Source: an uncultured Butyrivibrio sp. (GTDB lineage Bacteria; Bacillota; Clostridia; Lachnospirales; Lachnospiraceae). Taken from it: a DNA stretch of 37,344 bases. Made by a program: the position numbers and the translations under genes. The notes below the pieces were generated by a model. The model was not told the DNA's origin, ran no database searches, and saw nothing but the letters and a program-made list of their open reading frames with translations. Below, piece by piece: positions 21,483 to 29,170 of this stretch; position 1 is the stretch's first letter; every line of letters starts with the position of its first letter. The stretch lies in assembly GCA_947168335.1 (NCBI GenBank), contig CAMVLM010000022.1, positions 1-37,344 of the forward strand, written 5' to 3'.

Positions 21483-22853
21483 TCAAATAACCATCATTGC
21501 AGTGAATATAACCACATCTCCCTCCTGTTCAAGCTGGGTAGTTCCATAATACTTTTCTGTAATCCTTCGCATATTTTTCAAGCCAAAACCATGCTTATCA
21601 CGATCTGTCTTCGATGTTTCCATAAGTCCGTTCTCATCAGAAGGCCGCAATAGTCCGTTATAGCTGTTCTTGACTTGGATCATGAACATATCACCACTAC
21701 GCCAGGATTTTATCTCCACGAAAGATTTATCCAGGTTTTCTGCAGCCCTTATAGCATTTGAAAGAGCATTATTCAGAATAACGCCCACATCTATGGATTC
21801 CACTTTACCTTCTTTCGGATAGTGAAAATCATCTACAAATCGTATTCCAACGTCCTCAGCCTGTCTCCGCTTCTCTGAAATCACTATATCAGTGACAGGA
21901 TTTCCGGTCTTTGCATTTATATCTACAGCATGGAAATCCTCAGACCAGTCATGTAAGTATTGTAAAGCCTGATCACTATTGTTTTCTTTTATTAGATTAC
22001 CAAGCACCATGATATGGTTATTAGTATCATGCCTTATCCCTCTGATATCTGAATAAACTTTCTCCATTGAATGAACATGCCCTGACAGCTCGTCAATCTG
22101 ACTGTTTACAAGAGAGTTTTGGAGTACTTCTTCCTCTGAAGTCTTAATCTTTTGATAAAAATAGATCACTGCAATCATAGTGAGAAAAGCTACCACACCA
22201 AATAATGCACGCATTTCATGATATACAGGATATCTATTCCAGAAATATTCACCCGAAGCTTTTTCAAAAGCTTCTTCCATAAATGTACATATCCAGTAAG
22301 ATACTATTATTGTTATGTACGTTGCTGATAAAAAAGCTAATTCTCTCCATTCCATAAGTTCTTTTTTACGGCTGTACATCGTTTTAATCAGATGTATTCC
22401 TATAACCAACAAAGCACATCTTATTACAGCATGAATAGCTTGTGCCAAACCATAAAGCATAATCTGCTGTAAATCTCCTACCACTTTAGGATTCAAAAAT
22501 GTCACAGAACATATTAAGTTCCATGGTAAGATTGCCAGTTCCATTGATATCCACAAAAGCAAATACATAGTTATTGATAAAAAAATTTTCTGCGGTATAT
22601 TTATCCTCTCCGTTATAGCGGAGATAATACATACTGCAGCACAGCCAAGAGCATAAGCAGTCACACCTGAAAAATTTATGGTAGCAAAATATAGTATAGA
22701 CATCGCCATTGCATAAACCGCTCCGAGTATAACAGCACGTACTCTTTTTCTCATAAATGGTATGTAAAATACTGACACAAGTACTGCATTTAACAATACA
22801 TTTGCAATCATTGATATCTGATTTACCTGATCCCACATAGCTTCTGTAATCAT
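21483..22853 (-). CDS. GHKL sensor histidine kinase (AgrC-like), pair 2
   Basis: This 456-aa kinase has about six N-terminal membrane helices (residues 10-235), a linker with LVNSQIDELSGHVHSMEKVY, the H box IRHDTNNHIMVLGNL, N box ILNNALSNAIRAAENL and G box KHGFGLKNMRRITEKYYG. It shares the plan of kinase 1 but is clearly diverged, including RHDTNN in place of RHDMAG around the histidine. The ATG has AGAGG upstream at a rather long distance. The regulator gene lies 37 bases upstream on the same strand. The signal is unknown; peptide sensing is typical of the class. Confidence 0.92.
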   Translation of the reverse strand: MITEAMWDQVNQISMIANVLLNAVLVSVFYIPFMRKRVRAVILGAVYAMAMSILYFATINFSGVTAYALGCAAVCIISAITERINIPQKIFLSITMYLLLWISMELAILPWNLICSVTFLNPKVVGDLQQIMLYGLAQAIHAVIRCALLVIGIHLIKTMYSRKKELMEWRELAFLSATYITIIVSYWICTFMEEAFEKASGEYFWNRYPVYHEMRALFGVVAFLTMIAVIYFYQKIKTSEEEVLQNSLVNSQIDELSGHVHSMEKVYSDIRGIRHDTNNHIMVLGNLIKENNSDQALQYLHDWSEDFHAVDINAKTGNPVTDIVISEKRRQAEDVGIRFVDDFHYPKEGKVESIDVGVILNNALSNAIRAAENLDKSFVEIKSWRSGDMFMIQVKNSYNGLLRPSDENGLMETSKTDRDKHGFGLKNMRRITEKYYGTTQLEQEGDVVIFTAMMVI

Positions 22854-22890
22854 TTATTCTCTTAACCTCTATAAATTATGGAAAAGCTGC

Positions 22891-23604
22891 TTACTCCGCT
22901 CTCTTTTTGTTGTAATCTATCAAAGCTTTTACAAAAATTGGATAGTTTTGTTTTGAAATAAGTGCTTCCCCCTTAGACATATAGCACTTTCCTGCATCAT
23001 ACTTCTTTACGAATCGCAAATTTACAAGATACCCTCTATGAGTCCTGAAAAAGCCATCACCTACAAGCTTTTCCAGCTCTGAAAGATGTCCATAATACTC
23101 AATTTCATCGGTTCTTGTGTGTACGATTATCCTGGCCCCATACACTTCTGCAAATATAATGTCAGAAGCGCATAGTCTTATATGACTGCCTCGTGAGTTC
23201 AACATCACATACTTCTTTTGAGGCTTTAATGTAGCTTTGGCTATTTCCTCTTTTGCAGCCTTTATCACGCTTACCAACTTCTCATTTGAGAATGGCTTTA
23301 CAAGAAAATGGAAAGCTCTCACATCAAAAGCATCAAATACATATTGCTTTTCACCTGTTATAAAAATGATAACAACATCATCACTAATATCACGAAGTTT
23401 CCTGGCGACATCCATTCCGGACACGCCGGGCATCATAATATCCAGGAGAATAATATTCGGCATATAACCATCTTGTTCAACAGATCTCAGCACATCTTCC
23501 CCTATACCAAAGCTTATAATCTCATCATCCGGAAATGATGATTTCAGCTCCGACATTATTATGTTTCTTATTTTTTCTTCATCATCACATACTGCTATCT
23601 TCAT
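22891..23604 (-). CDS. LytTR-family response regulator, pair 2
   Basis: The 237-aa regulator starts MKIAVCDDEEK, has phospho-acceptor D55 in IILLDIMMPG, the KP signature in FLVKPFSNEK, and a LytTR domain (about 135-230) with IIFAEVYGARIIVHT, FFRTHRGYLVNLRFV and ALISKQNYPIFVKAL. I chose the ATG at 23604, preceded by GGAGG at 11 bases; TTG at 23622 would overlap that site. The recognition region, FRTHRGYLVNL, matches FRIHRGYLVNL in regulator 1 almost exactly, which suggests that the two can bind similar boxes. Box 5 lies 62 bases upstream, so autoregulation is likely. Confidence 0.94.
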   Translation of the reverse strand: MKIAVCDDEEKIRNIIMSELKSSFPDDEIISFGIGEDVLRSVEQDGYMPNIILLDIMMPGVSGMDVARKLRDISDDVVIIFITGEKQYVFDAFDVRAFHFLVKPFSNEKLVSVIKAAKEEIAKATLKPQKKYVMLNSRGSHIRLCASDIIFAEVYGARIIVHTRTDEIEYYGHLSELEKLVGDGFFRTHRGYLVNLRFVKKYDAGKCYMSKGEALISKQNYPIFVKALIDYNKKRAE

Positions 23605-23665
23605 AAGGCAATAATCCTCCAAGTTATTCGTATCATAAATACATAAGAAAAACTATGATCTCATC

Positions 23666-23695
23666 ACGAAACGACCTTTTTCATTTCTGAAATGA
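23666..23695 (-). promoter_or_regulatory. LytTR-type direct-repeat box 5
   Basis: On the minus strand TCATTTCAG (23695-23687) and TCGTTTCGT (23674-23666) are 12 bp apart. It lies upstream of regulator-kinase operon 2. The second half site and the adjoining spacer (AAAAAGG) closely match box 4. Confidence 0.72.
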
Positions 23696-23794
23696 TTCAG
23701 TTACAGCAGAAATTATTCATCTGCCTTAAACCTTATAACAAAATATATCATACGTATTCGTTAACAAATGCTCCATATTATGATAATTGTATTC

Positions 23795-23822
23795 GGTGCG
23801 TATCCATCACAGAATACGCACC
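23795..23822. terminator. Hairpin separating the transfer module from the cargo module
   Basis: A perfect 9-bp inverted repeat (GGTGCGTAT and ATACGCACC) with a 10-nt loop lies downstream of the ArdC-like gene. It lacks a good T run, so it may terminate weakly or act as an operator. Confidence 0.5.
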
Positions 23823-23830
23823 TAGAACAT

Positions 23831-23941
23831 TTACTTTTTGTGATATCTCTCATCGTTCATCTTCTTCATGCGTTCACTGGCAGCCCTTCTTGTACTTTCA
23901 GAATTCTGAGCAGGTGAATAGAACTTCACGTACTCCAACAA
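23831..23941 (-). CDS. Possible 36-aa basic peptide after the ArdC-like gene (weak)
   Basis: A frame starting TTG at 23941, with GAGG seven bases upstream, encodes a peptide containing EYVKFYSPAQNSESTRRAA and SERMKKMNDERYHKK. The composition looks protein-like. It could be a small gene or the C-terminus of the ArdC-like protein detached by a frame change. The start codon is 10 bases past that gene's stop. Confidence 0.3.
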   Translation of the reverse strand: MLEYVKFYSPAQNSESTRRAASERMKKMNDERYHKK

Positions 23942-23950
23942 TCAAAAGCC

Positions 23951-25018
23951 TCATCTGCAGAAGAGATTTTTAGACAGTAACTTCAGCTTATTCTTATGCT
24001 TAACAGCGTCGTCGGCATGATCTTTTGAAATCTGTTCTTTTGCCGGTTTCTCGGAATGCTTCTCCATGAGGCTATGCTTTTCCACAAAGTTATGCTTCTC
24101 CTTACCGATCTCCTCAATGCCAAGCTCAGCATCAATCTCCTTTATCAGTTTTGAAGAAGTAGTCCGTATCTCTTCCATGGATGCCTTCAGTTCCTTGGTG
24201 TCCTTACCCTCACTCCAGGATGCGATATATCCGAATGAATAGTCGGAAGTATCAATTCCAAAGTGCTGGCAGACAGTAAACGCCACAGATTCCGCGATGC
24301 ATTCAGAATCATTTCGTGATTTCTGCTCTATGCCCTTTGCAGCATTGATATCCCTGTCGTCCAGAAGACTGTGAGTAATCTCATGAATCAGGGTTTTAAT
24401 AGTCTGTACTTCGGACATATTTTCATTAACAGCAATCTCCTTTTCAGCCATGTTGTAATGGCCTTTGACTTCACCGGGGATATCATGGAATTCTACAGGA
24501 ACCTTTGAAACAGCCTTCAGCGCATTTATTATCTTCTCATAGTCCTGAACATTTCCGGACAGTTCTTTCACACCTATGGTGGGAAGCTCTTTACCATCAG
24601 TATCAGAAACATCAAACACACTGGTCACTTTAAAGCCGGCATTGACATACTCAGGCTTCTTTTCCGCCTGAGCCTTCCTGTAATCCTCCATGGTCTGTCC
24701 CGGAGCAAGAATAGGAATCATGTCATCTCTCTGTGGTTCTTCCTTCTTTTTCACAACAGGCTGGATGATCCTGATACCCTTTGAACCCTTTTTCACGTAA
24801 CGTCCAAAGTTCCGGTTCCATGCCTGATAGCCTGCAACCAGTGTTGCATCCGGTCTCTGCATCGCAATGAGCAGAGTGTTATTGAAGCTGTAGGTATGAA
24901 ACTTTGCCATGGTACTGAGATAGATTTTGTAATTCTCAGAATTGAAAAGATTCTTAACACCCTCTTCCAGTTTGTTCATTACCTGGTCCATTTTAGCTTT
25001 TTCATATTCTTCGTTCAT
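23951..25018 (-). CDS. ArdC-like ssDNA-binding/metallopeptidase protein
   Basis: The 355-aa protein combines an N-terminal ArdC-like ssDNA-binding domain (YLSTMAKFHTYSFNNTLLIAM near residues 33-53, GYQAWNRNFGRYVKKGSKGI near 73-92) with a zincin-like domain carrying HEITH (about 215-220). ArdC proteins of conjugative elements protect incoming single-stranded DNA and counter restriction. The last 50 residues are Lys/His-rich (NFVEKHSLMEKHSEKP) and probably disordered. The ATG has AAAGGAGG upstream. It is the third-listed gene of a relaxase, SpoVG-like, ArdC-like order, as in many Tn1549-like elements. The typical helicase-fused forms are much longer; this is the stand-alone form. Confidence 0.88.
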   Translation of the reverse strand: MNEEYEKAKMDQVMNKLEEGVKNLFNSENYKIYLSTMAKFHTYSFNNTLLIAMQRPDATLVAGYQAWNRNFGRYVKKGSKGIRIIQPVVKKKEEPQRDDMIPILAPGQTMEDYRKAQAEKKPEYVNAGFKVTSVFDVSDTDGKELPTIGVKELSGNVQDYEKIINALKAVSKVPVEFHDIPGEVKGHYNMAEKEIAVNENMSEVQTIKTLIHEITHSLLDDRDINAAKGIEQKSRNDSECIAESVAFTVCQHFGIDTSDYSFGYIASWSEGKDTKELKASMEEIRTTSSKLIKEIDAELGIEEIGKEKHNFVEKHSLMEKHSEKPAKEQISKDHADDAVKHKNKLKLLSKNLFCR

Positions 25019-25055
25019 GGCAGTGCCTCCTTTCTGTCAGAAATCAGTCTGCTGA

Positions 25056-25349
25056 TCACACCTCAAAAGTCACATCCTCACCACTCTCATAGCTCTTAAG
25101 GATGTTCTCCTGAAGCATCTCCCTGAACTCCTTGTTTATGGGATATGCGATATCCTTGTACTGAGGCTTTCCGTTTTCGTCAGTTGTCTTCATCTTGTAG
25201 CTGGGCATGGACATGAAGAGGTTACCTGTCTTGCTCTCCACAATGGAGATGTTTCTGACAGCAAAGTTACTGCCAAAGGTTACTGTTGCAACTCCCTTTA
25301 CTCCGTTTGATGCGTTCTCAAGTGCCTTTGTTCTAATGTCTACTCTCAT
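25056..25349 (-). CDS. SpoVG-family protein
   Basis: The 97-aa protein matches the SpoVG fold: MRVDIRTKAL, GVATVTFGSNFAVRNISIVES, LFMSMPSYKM and DIAYPINKEFREMLQENIL. Chromosomal SpoVG binds nucleic acid and affects septation and many other processes. ICE-borne copies occur beside ArdC-like genes and have no established role. The length and motifs are complete. Together with the ArdC-like gene 37 bases downstream it probably forms an operon of functions for DNA establishment in the recipient (inference). Confidence 0.88.
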   Translation of the reverse strand: MRVDIRTKALENASNGVKGVATVTFGSNFAVRNISIVESKTGNLFMSMPSYKMKTTDENGKPQYKDIAYPINKEFREMLQENILKSYESGEDVTFEV

Positions 25350-25436
25350 AGTTGTTTTCTCCCCTCAAATTGAAATTTTTTTTGCTATATTGATCTGTTT
25401 TTTGTATTCCTTTTTCTTCGGGCCATAATCCCGGGT

Positions 25437-25491
25437 CGACCCTTGCCCACGGCAAGGTCGCATGCAAGCAGTGCATTTGTCAGACAAATGC
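25437..25491. other. Candidate origin of transfer (two palindromes beside the relaxase gene)
   Basis: Between the relaxase stop and the SpoVG-like start lie a 10-bp hairpin (CGACC(C)TTGCC with GGCAAGGTCG, 25437-25460) and a 19-bp palindrome GCATTTGTC-A-GACAAATGC (25473-25491). The whole 25350-25502 stretch is otherwise gene-free. Inverted repeats next to relaxase genes are typical of oriT. They could also be terminators, but neither is followed by a T run on the minus strand. Confidence 0.5.
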
Positions 25492-25502
25492 GATTTCCGC
25501 TT

Positions 25503-26675
25503 TTACAACGAGGCCTCCGACCTCGAGCTACGGTTCGGCTTTGCCTTCACCTTTTCTCTCTCTTCCGCTTCCTTCTCAGTAAGCAGAAGTTCGAGGTTCT
25601 TCCTTGCAACAAGGTAGTCCTTTTTCTCTTTTCTCAGCTGCACATACTGCTGAAAATCAGGTCTGTTGGCAGCAATAAGTTCGCCGTATTCTGCACGGAG
25701 TTCCTTTAGCTTTGGTATCTTTCCACCAGATACTCTGTTAAATATCTTCCTGGCATCCTGATGGTCCCTGATCTCAGTCTCATGCTCTACAAGATATCTT
25801 TTGCTGTAGCCACTCTTTCTGTAGGCAGTGTAAACCTCGGCAGTCCTGGAATAGGTTATGATGGCATTCTGAAGTTCCTTATTCTTGGCCATTCGCTCAT
25901 TCCTGGCTTTTATCTTTTCATTCAGGGCATCTATCTCCGCCTCCATTGCATCTGTCTTTTTAACAAGTTCTTCATAGGAAGCTATGCCATGTTCTTCCAA
26001 AAACAGGAGCACCTTTGCACGCTGTTTTAAGTTAAACTTCCTAGCCCAGTTCTCATAACCCTTGCCTTTTCCCTCCTGCATCTTCTTCTCGATATCCACA
26101 AGGAAAGATAAGCTGCTGTCAGAAATATGATGTCTGCTCCGTTTCTCGTTTTTGGTGTTCATCCGCTCCTCATAGCGTGAGCGGATCACGGAAAGATCAT
26201 TCTCCAGGCAGAGCATATCTGAGAGCCTGCCAAGGGCCAGTCCTGAGAAATAGAAATTTCTGAACCGGCTCTTTCCATCGATTGATACTGAATTGAATAT
26301 CACATGATTATGGATATGATGCTTGTCCGTATGAGTCGCAACTATAAAAGCATGCTTCCCCTTGGTGAATCGCATTGCCAGTTCATATCCGATCTCATTT
26401 GCCTGTTCCGGTGTGATCTCCCCAGGCTTGAATGCCTGCCTTATCTGATAAGCGATAACATCATTTTTGTGAGGCTTTCTTACATTGTCCTCATAGGTTC
26501 TGCGCGAAAGAAGGAATTCCCCAAGGATGGTATTGGGATCACAGCCATAGGTGCTAACATACTTTTCATCTTCTGTTTTTCGCGAATCCCTGACATAATC
26601 GATGCATCGCTTAAGGCACTCAGCTACAGATTTTGTCTTGATATGATGAAGCGCTATGAGTTTTGTTGCTGCCAT
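25503..26675 (-). CDS. MOBP-type relaxase
   Basis: This 390-aa relaxase/mobilisation nuclease has candidate catalytic tyrosine Y27 in CIDYVRDSRKT, the sequence STYGCDP near 41-47, PGEITPEQANEIGYELA near 84-100, and the metal-binding histidine motif ATHTDKHHIHNHVIFNSV at 113-130. A charged coiled coil fills the C-terminal half. It nicks one strand at oriT and pilots it into the recipient. It is shorter than the roughly 450-500 aa of many Tn1549-type relaxases, mainly in the tail. SD AAGGGG lies upstream of the ATG. MobC is encoded upstream on the same strand. Confidence 0.94.
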   Translation of the reverse strand: MAATKLIALHHIKTKSVAECLKRCIDYVRDSRKTEDEKYVSTYGCDPNTILGEFLLSRRTYEDNVRKPHKNDVIAYQIRQAFKPGEITPEQANEIGYELAMRFTKGKHAFIVATHTDKHHIHNHVIFNSVSIDGKSRFRNFYFSGLALGRLSDMLCLENDLSVIRSRYEERMNTKNEKRSRHHISDSSLSFLVDIEKKMQEGKGKGYENWARKFNLKQRAKVLLFLEEHGIASYEELVKKTDAMEAEIDALNEKIKARNERMAKNKELQNAIITYSRTAEVYTAYRKSGYSKRYLVEHETEIRDHQDARKIFNRVSGGKIPKLKELRAEYGELIAANRPDFQQYVQLRKEKKDYLVARKNLELLLTEKEAEEREKVKAKPNRSSRSEASL

Positions 26676-26703
26676 CCATTTCCCCTTTCCTTTCTTTGCA
26701 CAG

Positions 26704-26740
26704 AAAAAAGCAGCCCATATTTATGAAAATACAGACTGCT
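26704..26740 (-). terminator. Intrinsic terminator between the 94-aa membrane gene and the relaxase gene
   Basis: AGCAG/CTGCT plus an inner TATTT/AAATA helix form a long hairpin followed by TTTTTT on the minus strand, 61 bases after the stop of the membrane-protein gene. The relaxase start is only 28 bases further, so relaxase expression may rely on readthrough. Confidence 0.75.
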
Positions 26741-26801
26741 CATTTGCCTATTTCAATATTTCAGCTTCCTGACACGGAAGCCATTTCAAATACTTTTCTT
26801 A

Positions 26802-27086
26802 TCAGAAATCCTGGTAGAGCTCCACTGCCATATCAAGCAGATGCTCACCAAATCCTATCGCAAGCATCACTGCAGATATCATGATTCCGCCGATGAACGT
26901 TATCACAACTCCCCATATGCAGTGAGTTGCAAAGCAGAAGATAATGAGGACAGTTCCTATAAGGAACATAAGTCCAGCAATCATTCCGGACAGATTTACA
27001 AACATCTTCACAAACATGTTCGCCGTGAAAACCATAAGGAATAATGGAAAAAGCATAACCTTTACAACAAACTTTGCAATACTCAT
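26802..27086 (-). CDS. Small membrane protein of the transfer module (94 aa)
   Basis: Almost the whole protein is hydrophobic, with three probable membrane helices (KVMLFPLFLMVFTANMFV; GLMFLIGTVLIIFCFAT; GVVITFIGGIMISAVMLAIG). A CCGGAGGTGG site precedes the ATG. Small membrane proteins at this position between mobC and the relaxase gene are common in Tn1549-like elements; no role is known. It lacks catalytic motifs. Confidence 0.8.
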   Translation of the reverse strand: MSIAKFVVKVMLFPLFLMVFTANMFVKMFVNLSGMIAGLMFLIGTVLIIFCFATHCIWGVVITFIGGIMISAVMLAIGFGEHLLDMAVELYQDF

Positions 27087-27197
27087 CTCGCCACCTCCGG
27101 TCTAAAAAACAAGTCAACTGTGACTATTTGAATCTCAGAAACCATATCCTGTTACAGTTATGATATGACTGCAAAAATCATCTGCCAAGTTTGCCGA

Positions 27198-27530
27198 TTA
27201 CCTTATCTGAGAAAAAGCTATCATCATATTTTTTGTATGCTCCCAGATTTCATCAAGACGTTTTTTCAGATCTTCCATGTCCTCAGCATACACATCTCCG
27301 AAAGCATTTGCCTTCTTTGCATACTGGTTGAGATTGTTGGAACACATGCGGAGAAGATACACTATCTCACCAAAGTCATCCGTCTTTAATCTCACGCAGT
27401 AACCATCCAGCATCATCTTTCGTATATACATGCTCATGCTGCTTACACCCACCTCATCCATCTTGGCGATGAGCCTGGCATATTCCTTATCTGTCAATCG
27501 GACCGTAACTTTGTGCGTGCGCTCTTGCAT
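27198..27530 (-). CDS. mobC: MobC-like relaxosome accessory protein
   Basis: The 110-aa protein begins with a ribbon-helix-helix-type strand and helices (HKVTVRLTDKEYARLIAKM, VGVSSMSMYIRKMMLDG) and continues with the MobC-like segment (EIVYLLRMCSNNLNQYAKKAN, EDLKKRLDEIWEHTKNM). Such proteins bind oriT and help the relaxase open the nic region. Start: AAGGAGAG before the ATG. Its 5' end overlaps the 3' end of the 132-aa gene by 44 bases, indicating coupling. Confidence 0.9.
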   Translation of the reverse strand: MQERTHKVTVRLTDKEYARLIAKMDEVGVSSMSMYIRKMMLDGYCVRLKTDDFGEIVYLLRMCSNNLNQYAKKANAFGDVYAEDMEDLKKRLDEIWEHTKNMMIAFSQIR

Positions 27531-27885
27531 GTTTTCTCTCCTTTAAAAGCTTCTCTTCTTCTATGGCCTTTTTCCTTGCTTCTTCATACTCCCTGGCTTT
27601 TCTTCCTGTAACTTCTGTATCATCCGCCTGATTAAGGACTTTATAAAGATCCTCAAGGAACTCATGTGCCCACTTGGGAACTTCTTTGCTCTCATCCTCT
27701 GCCTCTTTCGGAACAGAATTGATTATGCCATCGAAGTTATTGTCATTGCCCTCAACTGCATCCTCCACAGATTTGAGATAATTCTTTTTTGAATGGATCG
27801 TGTGCTGTTCAAGAATGGATTCCTCTTTTTCTGTGAGTTCCTCCTCCTTGTTCAGTCTGTCGTTTGCAAGATCAAGTCCGCTCAT
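27487..27885 (-). CDS. Charged hypothetical protein of the transfer module (132 aa)
   Basis: No family recognised. The protein is acidic in the first half (LNKEEELTEKEESILEQH) and ends in a basic helix (EYEEARKKAIEEEKLLKERK). No membrane segment. AAAGGAGTACTGGC precedes the ATG. It overlaps the upstream 74-aa gene by 4 bases (ATGA) and mobC downstream by 44, so the three genes are translated as a unit, suggesting a relaxosome-related role. Confidence 0.75.
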   Translation of the reverse strand: MSGLDLANDRLNKEEELTEKEESILEQHTIHSKKNYLKSVEDAVEGNDNNFDGIINSVPKEAEDESKEVPKWAHEFLEDLYKVLNQADDTEVTGRKAREYEEARKKAIEEEKLLKERKHARAHAQSYGPIDR

Positions 27886-28106
27886 GCCAGTACTCCTTTC
27901 GCCTTTTTGTAGTTCTCGAGTTTCTGAAGAACTGATTCCCTGCCATCCTTTTTCCCATGCTTTATCTGCTGTTTCTTTTTCCTGGCTTCCTGCTTTTTCG
28001 CATCCACCACCTGCCCCATCCTGAAGCTGTAACTGGAAAGACGGTTTGTGATTATCTCAACCTTCTCCTCAGCAGTCATTGGTGTGCTTAAGTCTGCTTC
28101 TACCAT
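27882..28106 (-). CDS. Small basic protein of the transfer module (74 aa)
   Basis: A Lys-rich 74-aa protein with MTAEEKVEIITNRLSSYSF followed by a basic helix (AKKQEARKKKQQIKHGKKDG). The ATG at 28106 has AAAGGGGGAG upstream; the longer frame to 28154 has no site. It overlaps the next gene by ATGA. It is possibly a nucleic-acid-binding accessory factor; I do not recognise it. Confidence 0.75.
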   Translation of the reverse strand: MVEADLSTPMTAEEKVEIITNRLSSYSFRMGQVVDAKKQEARKKKQQIKHGKKDGRESVLQKLENYKKAKGVLA

Positions 28107-28219
28107 GATGAGCTCCCCCTTTCGTAAAGATCTGTTTTCATAAAGCAAGGCCACGGATATTCATTTCCGCAGCCTGCACCACAAATATTCCGCTATTAAA
28201 TTTCCGGATCTCTCAAATC

Positions 28220-28891
28220 TCAGTCCTCGGATTTATCGTTCTCCGTATCCATCTTCTCAAGAACGTTTGTCTCCTCATCCTCCTGAAAGTCCTTATCGGG
28301 ATCTTCTTTTTCCCTCTTTATAAAGTCTTCCCTGTTGGAATAAATATAAAATCCACCGGCACCTGCAAGAATCAGAAGTATAACTATCATGGCAACCTTT
28401 GAACCACCCTTCTTCGGAGGTTCGGGTTCAGGCTCTGGTTCTTCCTTAGGTTCCTCAACTACAGGAGCGGGTATCTCTTCTTCCTCAGTCTCACCCTTAA
28501 GCTCTTTTATTTCATCTTCATCAAGTAGTGAAAGGATGTCCCTCTCATCAACGAGATTCAGGAAGTGTACTGTGTTCTCCCCCTGGTCATCGCGGTCGAT
28601 GATGATATAAAAGATATTTCCGTTTTTGGTGGTAACAGTGATGAACTGCTTTCCTGTTTTCTCAGGACTTCCATAGTCATCAACTATTGTAAGGTTCCCT
28701 TCAGGTGTAAGAGGTCCCATCTCCTCCACTTCGTCCTCCTCAGCAGGCGGATCAGGTACTACTTCCTCCTCTGCTGTTTCAGCTTCAGGATCAACATAAG
28801 CATATGCTGTCATGGGACTTACAAGAAAACACATGGCTGTTGTCACTGCCAGTACCGTCCTGAGCAGTCTGTCCTTAATCTTCGTTTTCAT
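28220..28891 (-). CDS. DUF4366 (CD1107-like) exported, membrane-anchored protein
   Basis: This 223-aa protein has a Sec signal peptide (RTVLAVTTAMCFLVSPMTAYA, cleavage near residue 31), an acidic extracellular domain with the conserved block KTGKQFITVTTKNGNIFYII and DRDDQGENTVHFLNLVDE, an acidic Pro-rich stalk, a membrane helix near 167-187 and a charged cytoplasmic tail. This is the DUF4366 family of Tn1549/CTn-type conjugation modules. The ATG at 28891 follows GGAGGAGATC. It overlaps the DUF4315 gene by 17 bases. Probably part of the envelope-spanning channel. Confidence 0.9.
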   Translation of the reverse strand: MKTKIKDRLLRTVLAVTTAMCFLVSPMTAYAYVDPEAETAEEEVVPDPPAEEDEVEEMGPLTPEGNLTIVDDYGSPEKTGKQFITVTTKNGNIFYIIIDRDDQGENTVHFLNLVDERDILSLLDEDEIKELKGETEEEEIPAPVVEEPKEEPEPEPEPPKKGGSKVAMIVILLILAGAGGFYIYSNREDFIKREKEDPDKDFQEDEETNVLEKMDTENDKSED

Positions 28892-29147
28892 CAGTGATCT
28901 CCTCCTCATCTTTTTTATTAACGATCTCCCCAACGCTCTTTCCTCCGGGCATGTTGCCCTTTGTGTAAGCGATGAGTTTCTGCAATTCCGCAGGAGTGAT
29001 ATCCGCAGCCTTCATCATTTCATGGACAGCGGTCTTCTCTTCCTCCTGGCATTTTTTCTCAAGTGCCCTTACCCTTGCATCTATCTCAGCCTTTTTCTCC
29101 CTGGCTTTTGCAAGCTCAGCCTTGTATCTGTCTAATCTCTCAAACAT
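28875..29147 (-). CDS. DUF4315-family protein
   Basis: The 90-aa protein is a helical coiled coil (YKAELAKAREKKAEIDARV, LEKKCQEEEKTAVHEMMKA) with the typical end ITPAELQKLIAYTKGNMPG. DUF4315 members sit between the NlpC/P60 and DUF4366 genes in this class of element. The ATG at 29147 has AGAGGGGG upstream. Role unknown; cytosolic. Confidence 0.88.
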   Translation of the reverse strand: MFERLDRYKAELAKAREKKAEIDARVRALEKKCQEEEKTAVHEMMKAADITPAELQKLIAYTKGNMPGGKSVGEIVNKKDEEEITDENED

Positions 29148-29170
29148 TTCTCCCCCTCTTTGGCACCACC

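Noticed and set aside
14775..23604. A complete Agr quorum-sensing system
   Set aside because: The kinases and regulators are of that class, but no AgrB-like protease or AgrD-like precursor was found between or next to them.
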